Part shown: piece by piece, positions 58,401 through 64,000 of the stretch
Layout: the number at the start of each line of letters is the position of its first letter
How positions within the stretch are numbered: position 1 is the stretch's first letter
Origin: Piper betle
Taxonomy: Eukaryota; Streptophyta; Magnoliopsida; Piperales; Piperaceae
Direction of reading: 5' to 3'
NCBI GenBank assembly: GCA_033002965.1
Contig: JAURVB010013259.1
Coordinates: 434,001 to 498,000 of the forward strand
DNA length: 64,000 nucleotides
Program-made: the position numbers and the translations under genes
The notes under the pieces: generated by a model
What the model was told of the DNA's origin: nothing
What the model saw: only the letters and a program-made list of their open reading frames with translations
Database searches by the model: none

Positions 58401-58574
58401 AATTTACGGTCTTTATGATTCAGCAGCAGTTCCAGGCAAGATACATAATTTCATTTATCACTCTCACCAAACAGCGTCTACAACCACATTCTAACAAAGC
58501 AACCAATTATGAGTTAACCAAAACTACATACCGGAAACGTAACTGTCTCCATTACAAGCAACTCCTTGAGACAT
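55450..58574 (-). CDS. SPARK-domain GPI-anchored protein, At1g61900-like
   Basis: Predicted secreted, cell-surface protein. Five exons: 58532-58574, 56624-57460, 56278-56523, 55856-55996, 55450-55715; 1533 nt, 510 aa, every junction GT-AG and in phase. The 43-nt first exon gives MSQGVACNGDSYVS. The hydrophobic signal follows (FSIYLLLTTSFLRLK). The SPARK cysteine pattern runs NCPVNFSSL, VICCPQVNSLL, CCRPVCQPAIMDAA, VVYAWLSRKL; then VCPLEFKEPKEV, CCSLLNTYIATIQRQ, YELCDIDLKDFSLQ; then GCLLRSLPSDVVID and NIDAPWPSSS. The first exon is my choice: it is the only nearby ATG whose donor (CCG/GTATGT) gives the needed phase. Oddity: family members usually end in a clean hydrophobic GPI tail, but here a hydrophobic patch (SSMALLSCFSLYKFFRASLA) is followed by about 45 more residues, so the last exon may be spliced differently. 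Confidence 0.9.
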
Positions 58575-59110
58575 GTGTCTCCATAGCTAAGAAGAAAGAA
58601 AAAAATTAAACAAGTGCCCACTTTCTTGTCTGTACTACTCAATGCAAACCAAAAGCCAGCTCTCAACAGCCGCCATAAATGCACACCCTTTCTCCACAAC
58701 AAAACAAACAGACAACCAAAAAACGCTCGCAAATTTCCAACTCCCAACAACCACACACCCCCCAAACAGCACATGAAAAATACACGGGCAGCACGAACCA
58801 GCAACACTAGACAGAATCCATAGCATAGCTACAAAACGTTGAAGGGAAAAAGAGAAAGAAGATCAAAGACCGGCTCAACAACAGATGGAGCTCATCCGGG
58901 ACGCCTACATTTCCAGACACTCCGCCGCCGGCGCCCTCCACCACCTCCGCCGGCGCCCTCCTCACCGCCACCGCCTACCGCCACCGCCGCCGCCTACACG
59001 TCAATTTCGCCTTTCTGTTTACGTTTTGGAGCGGCGGAATCCAAAGCGGACTTTTAACTTCGCTTTTCCGATTTTACCCCTGATCACTTAGCCTTGTCAT
59101 TTGTTATTAA
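58575..59110. other. 5' flank of the SPARK-domain gene with GC-rich island
   Basis: Likely 5' UTR and promoter of the minus-strand gene. On the plus strand a GC-rich block (58880-59000, CCGCCGCC-rich) opens with ATGGAGCTCATCCGGGACGC, but the frame shows no family features. I leave it unannotated as coding. Confidence 0.4.
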
Positions 59111-59114
59111 TTAA

Positions 59115-60365
59115 AATTAAATTAATTTTGTTCGATGTCGGATTTGGCTTCATTGTATATCCCAATTGTAATCAAATTAATTGAAGTGTTCGGCTCATAG
59201 ACGAAGAAACCGGACAATTTTACTCGAAATCGACTAATTTAAATCGGATCAAAGGTTTTCGATCTGATTTAGCGGGTAAATCGACTTTAATAAGAATCAG
59301 TTCGGTGAATCGGCCTAATCTGATCGATTCAAGCCAATTTTGGAATCGGCCTAAATCGGTCGATTTCGTACGGCCGCCGGAGATGGGGCAGGAGGAGGAT
59401 GAGGCAGCAAGGGCGAGCGGTGGGGCAATGATGGGGCAGGAGGAGGATGGGCGCGGGCAGCTGGGGCAATGTGGGGCAGTGGCGAAGGCACGGACGGTAG
59501 GGGCCGAAGGAGAAGGGGGTGGCGGGGCAGGGCAAGGACGCGGGGGTGGGGAACAGTGGAATTCTCGTATCTAAAATTGACTTCCTAATGACCCGTAGAA
59601 TTCACAGCTCAAAGTGCAATGTAATGGGCCTCTAATCTTCTCCTGTAGGTATTAGACGTGAGATCAAATTGAGGAATCTTAAGAAATTTCGTCCACCGAA
59701 ATGCTTATACTTAGCCCGTTACTAGCCTCGGCCCACGACCTTTCTAGCCCGTGACCGACAGCCTAGCCAACGTCCCACCGTAGGAAATTAGTCTGTTGCT
59801 AGCCTCAGCCCATGACCTTTCTAGCCTGTGACTAGCAGCCTAACCAACGTCCCTAGTCCAGCCCACCCACTATATAATATAAAACCAGGTTGCTAACCAT
59901 GATACCAGCACTGAAATGACCCAGCCCAAAGTGTAAACAAGCGACAACTGGGCCTAATGCCTATTTCTTTAGAATGGTTAACCCCAAATTAAAGATCTAT
60001 AGTCAATTCTCAACTTATAAACAGGATTTTCTCCCAATAGGTATTAGATGTGGGAGTAAATTGAGGGATCTCACAATACTCCGACTTGAATAAAAAATAA
60101 TAACTAATTCTAAATAATTTTAAAAAAAATCCAAAAAAATATTATAAAATATTATAAAATATAATACACACAATAATATCAAAATAACATTAATACCTAA
60201 TTTTTATATATTTATATTATGAGTTATCAAATTATTATATATGACTGATTTTGACAGATTCAACTGAATTAATTCTTGACTGATTTAAACCGATTCGATC
60301 TGATTCAGTGACTCCTTCAAAAATTGATTTTAATTTTGATTCTGATTTCTTTATCTATGGTTCAG
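59115..60365. repeat. Third copy of the hAT-like family, split by a TRIM remnant
   Basis: Left part (about 59220-59585): GAATCGGCC/TCGATTC units, then a GC-rich block (59380-59560), then GGAATTCTCGTATCTAAAATTG. Right part (from about 60075): CCGACTTGAATAAAAAATAA and the AT-rich block (TATAATACACACAATAATAT), nearly identical to 16985-17050, then CCGATTC-type units to about 60360. The two parts join into the order seen at 16529-17194 once the insert is removed. Outer ends and target duplication are unclear. Confidence 0.75.
59586..60074 (-). mobile_element. TRIM remnant inserted in the hAT-like copy
   Basis: Minus-oriented relative of the element at 14464. Right LTR at about 59915-60074 (TGACCCAGCCCAAAGTGTAA ... 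GGGATCTCACA). The left LTR is shortened (59586-59690). A primer-binding-site relic ACCATGATACCAGCAC lies at about 59898-59913. The interior holds an imperfect direct duplication of about 75 bp (CCTCGGCCCACGACCTTTCT and CCTCAGCCCATGACCTTTCT). Confidence 0.85.
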
Positions 60366-61724
60366 CTAAAAGTTTGATATTTAATTCCAAAATAATAATA
60401 CAAAGAACCATTTTGTATGCAAAATTTATAATAAAAAAACTGAGATATCAAAACATCATATAACTGCTAATTATAGAGAAAGGAATATCGGCAAAGATAA
60501 ATTATGTTAGTCCATATTTAACTTGAGTTAGAATAAAAATAACTCATTCTCGACAGCTCATATTTGTAAATGACCCTACTCGTTGCTTAAATTAATATAA
60601 TAAACGACAACCTCTAACTTGGAAGGAAAGCTGAACACAAAGCTTGCCCATGTAATTAAGCGTTTTAGCTTGGAAGGAAAGGCTGTGGTTGGCTGCCGGC
60701 TGGTCCCCAACCTTGTTTAAAAAACAATGGAATCTTGCACAAACCAAGACCCTCAGCCTTTAAGGTAGGAATTGAGGTACATATACATACGCATACGCAC
60801 CTTTTGTAAAATTTATTGCACTTTTCAACCGATGCTAATGCATTTAGTCGGTACTGTTTGCCGAATCAATGTCGCCACCAAGTCCTAACTCATCAACGTC
60901 ACAATGAAAAATAGTCAGTACAGTCTATAAAAATTATTAGGAAAAACTTTGGTCACGCGTGGGTCTTCACTCAAGGCTCATGGGTGAGTGGATGTCTGCG
61001 TGCGCTCGCATGGTGGCCTGTGCTTAAAAGGCAGCAAATGGGCCTTTAAGGTGTTAATGATTTAAACAATCGATTGCTCCAATGATCCGGAGCACTATAA
61101 CGAGCAATTTCAAAGGTGAGAGATGTTAATCATCGGGGCCATTTTAACAGGTATTTAAATTGGATAATTCGCAGGAGTAAAATTTTTTATCTCCAAATTT
61201 TATATTTTTTAATATAATTTTAGGACAAACCGAACATGAAAGAAATTTTTTATCTCTACTCTTCAACATAATTTTAGGATAACTAAATATACCCTACGAG
61301 AGAGAAAGAGATGGACAGGAGAAGAGATTTTAGTGACCATCATCACTAATCGAATAATAATAATAAATAAGTTTCTATAATTTGACCCTATTCGATTTTG
61401 ATTCTGGTAAGATAGGCAATTTTAGAGTTCAGATCGTCAAATTTAAAATCTAATTTCGGAATGTAAAATCTGTCTAAACATTTTTTCATACCCATTTATT
61501 AAATATAAAAGATCATGACAACATCATCCTAACCTAACCAATTTGATAATTATAATGAAATTAATCTTGACTAATTAATAAAATTTTTCCAATTAGACTG
61601 ACGATATCTAAACTTGCAACGGGCAATGACGACAGTCTACGCTAACGTCAATCATGGCTAAAAACGCCGCCTGGCAACCTGTGAGCCACAAAGGAAGGTA
61701 AGCTGTCAACCTCTTTCGCCGGCG
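60366..61724. other. Intergenic region upstream of the small conserved gene
   Basis: AT-rich, with no supported exon or element boundary. The last few hundred bases are the probable promoter and leader of the gene at 61725. No convincing TATA box was singled out. Confidence 0.4.
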
Positions 61725-62227
61725 ATGGGCATCTCCGCCTCCAAAAAGTCTCCGGCGCCCTCCGCCGCTCCCCCGACTTCGCCGCCGCCTGCGACTCTGC
61801 CTACGACTCCTCCCTCGCCCTCGCACAGCACGCCTTCCCCGGCCTCCGCCCCTACCAGCTCCTCTCCGCCACCGCCCTCGTCCACGCCAACACCCGCCTC
61901 CCCCTCCTCCGCCGCTGGGCCCCCTCGCCTCCGACCCAGGCCCAGGTCGACCGCGCCGCCGCCGCCGCCGCCGTTCCGGAAAGGGTCGAGCTCCTGAGCC
62001 GCGCCGAGTTCATGGACTTCGCGGTGGAGCTGTTCCGCGGCTTGATCATGTCGAACGCCCGCCGCCGCGTGCTCCGGCGGGTTCCGGTGGGGGTAGCCGG
62101 GATCGCCGGGTTGGGGGCGTTGACTCGGTCGGGAAAGGGCGTGGTTGGGTCGGTGGCGGGTGTGTACGCGCTTTGTGCTACAGCCGCGGTTTATCTGAGT
62201 CTGGGCAGCGATTTGGAGGCTAACTAA
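61725..62227 (+). CDS. Small plant-conserved protein of unknown function (frame broken near start)
   Basis: Single-exon GC-rich gene. The start gives MGISASKK. One base is then missing near 61746-61750, since the family-like reading resumes in the next frame: ALRRSPDFAAACDSAYDSSL, AQHAFPGLRPYQLLSA, RWAPSPPTQAQVDRA, EFMDFAVELFRGLIMSNARR, RVPVGVAGIAGLGALTRSGK, VYALCATAAVYLSLG. With one base added the length is 504 nt, about 167 aa. The pattern (charged N-half; Gly/Ala-rich, weakly hydrophobic C-half) matches small uncharacterised proteins I recall in many angiosperms; no function is known to me. Indel error or recent break. Confidence 0.75.
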
Positions 62228-64000
62228 ACAAGCTATTGCTGTGTCTTTGGAAGCGTTTTGTTGAGAAAACAAAGCCATTGTAGTTTCTACGTGAAAAACA
62301 AATGTTTATATACATGGAATTTCATATTATGTATGATTATCCGAGTATCATCAATACTCGTTGTATATAGGAAGAGTAAAAACGGGTGGGTTTTTTTCAA
62401 GCACGAGTAAAAAAGGTTGAGTAGGAATAATATCACATAAATTCTCTACATAAAAACTTTGATGATTTCTCCGCAAGAGAGCTTAGCCGCGGTTCCAATG
62501 ATAACCCAATACCGGTAAGCTAAAAGTCTTCCAAAACGAGTTATGCACTTGATCCAAGTGAGACTAAAAGAAAACGATTTGGCTTTACGCCGCATACCAA
62601 CAGGTCAAATCTTCATGTCATCCTTTTTTTGTTTTTTTTAACCCCTCAAACTTTAGAGTATCATCATGAAAAAATTAAAATCCTGGGGCAGGACCACTCT
62701 CTCCTCCTACACGGAGCAAGTGCTTTCAGTTTGCTCAATCCATGTATATTATTTAATCCATTCCACACCTACTTCAATGCTTAATCCCAGGCTACTTCCA
62801 CCAAGTTATTCCCATCTAACGAAATTCTGCATGCAATATGCCCGCAGGCTCTCCTTTTACAAATTACATGCCTAAACTGAATCCCACTATGGACTGCTAT
62901 CACCACTAAGAAAACATATTTTTTCACTTGGTCTCTCCTTTTCTATAGCAGCACCACACAACAAAATCTGTCATCTGATAAGTAAAATACTTAGAGGTAA
63001 CACTTCAAAACAACTTTTCACCTCAACATGTGCCCAAAATTAGCCTACGCCCTCTAAGCATCGAGTTAGAATTTCCCAATTTAGTTCTACCCCAAACTTG
63101 CCATGAACTTAATCACCTTACAATCTTAAACAGCTTGCAACAAATTTGTAATGACCATTATCCATCATCCCGAACTCAGGTAAAAATAAGGTAAACAAAA
63201 GAGTAACAGCATACAAGTAAAGATGATAGCTTTTAATCCCACCACTGCAAAATATTTGCAGATGTAATACATACCCAAACACTTCAAAATCTTGCATCCC
63301 TAAAAATATGATTACTAGGGCAAAGTTATTTGCAGTTGGTTCAACGTTATCAAAGATTGCAGGCTTATTAATCAATGAATGGTAGCTAAAATGAGATCCA
63401 CATAAACAAAAGAAAAGAAAGCATTATTCAACTTTAAAACCCAGATGCAACAACTTATATCAATAGAGTGTCTGAAAGAACTAGTATACCCTACAAAATA
63501 TGGAGTATTTTGAGCATGAGAGGGTGTAAGATTATAAGAAATCACTCTAGAGATAGTGACTTCATATGTATGTCAATTGATTAGCTTTCAAGATGAGGAA
63601 AAAATTATGAACTCTTGGAGATAAATAAGAGTTCAAATGATGTGCCATGTGTACAAAAATGACCATAGAAGCGCCTTAAAACCTACATAATATGGATATA
63701 AAAAATTCATGAATTACAAAAGAAAAGAGTAATTCCGCATACTTATTTAAAACTTCTAGTTGAGGAAAGATTAAAGCCTCCTACAGTTTATCCAGGTACA
63801 ATATGGCAAGCCCTTAGTAACAAAGTATTCATCCAGGCATGCTTAGTCCAAAAACAAAGTATTCATGCATGCTTCTTGTCAAGCTCAATGCCTTCCACAA
63901 CTTATGTAACTAATAACCATTTACTGAAAAATGAACATGCTAACACTCTAGACAGTCGGCTATAAAAGCAATACCAATGGTAATGAGCAATTCAAGGATG
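62228..64000. other. 3' flank and AT-rich intergenic DNA
   Basis: The first 100-150 bases are the likely 3' UTR of the preceding gene. The rest has no exon, RNA gene or element end that I can support; short open frames (62666-62875, 63118-63375) lack any family signature. Confidence 0.4.

Overview
This window is plant nuclear DNA. It has spliced genes with GT-AG introns, long AT-rich spacers, and several generations of retrotransposons and DNA transposons. Very GC-rich coding exons (receptor kinase, small conserved protein) sit in an AT-rich background, which points to an angiosperm and probably a monocot; that placement is an inference from base composition only. No operons, prokaryotic signals or CRISPR arrays are present.

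Layout, left to right. (1) 1-7971, + strand: the 3' part of a group I bZIP transcription factor (VIP1/RF2a/PosF21 type). Its second visible intron is swollen to 6.2 kb by a deletion derivative of a Ty3/Gypsy element. (2) 9390-15857, - strand: a 13-exon LUC7-type U1 snRNP splicing factor. One intron has U12 (minor-spliceosome) signals and carries a 465-bp TRIM retroelement. (3) 16.5-17.2 kb: a non-autonomous hAT-like element with a perfect 8-bp target duplication. (4) 18631-19291, - strand: a mitochondrial-type uL23 ribosomal protein. (5) 21.4-23.3 kb: GC-rich inverted-repeat element(s). (6) 25.7-40.3 kb: a tandem segmental duplication. Unit 1 holds an intact gibberellin 20-oxidase (25917-27530, -). 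Unit 2 holds its broken copy (32362-37431, -), torn apart by repeats that include a palindrome of about 1.1 kb. (7) 41648-42756, + strand: a short membrane-anchored receptor-like kinase. (8) 43.8-53.6 kb: a Russian-doll stack. A Ty1/copia element contains a MITE in its 5' LTR and a 6.4-kb hAT element in its body, and the hAT element contains a 3.0-kb LTR-like insertion. (9) 55450-58574, - strand: a SPARK-domain GPI-anchored protein of the At1g61900 type. (10) 59.1-60.4 kb: another hAT-related copy split by a TRIM remnant. (11) 61725-62227, + strand: a small plant-conserved protein of unknown role.

The genes are ordinary, mutually unrelated plant genes: transcription, splicing, mitochondrial translation, gibberellin synthesis, signalling and cell surface. 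I found no new gene system. The most useful observations are the nested transposon history, the duplicated and decayed GA20-oxidase, unusual splice sites (one U12 intron, one GC-AG intron), and single-base indels in four otherwise well-conserved genes. Those indels raise an assembly-accuracy question for the whole window.
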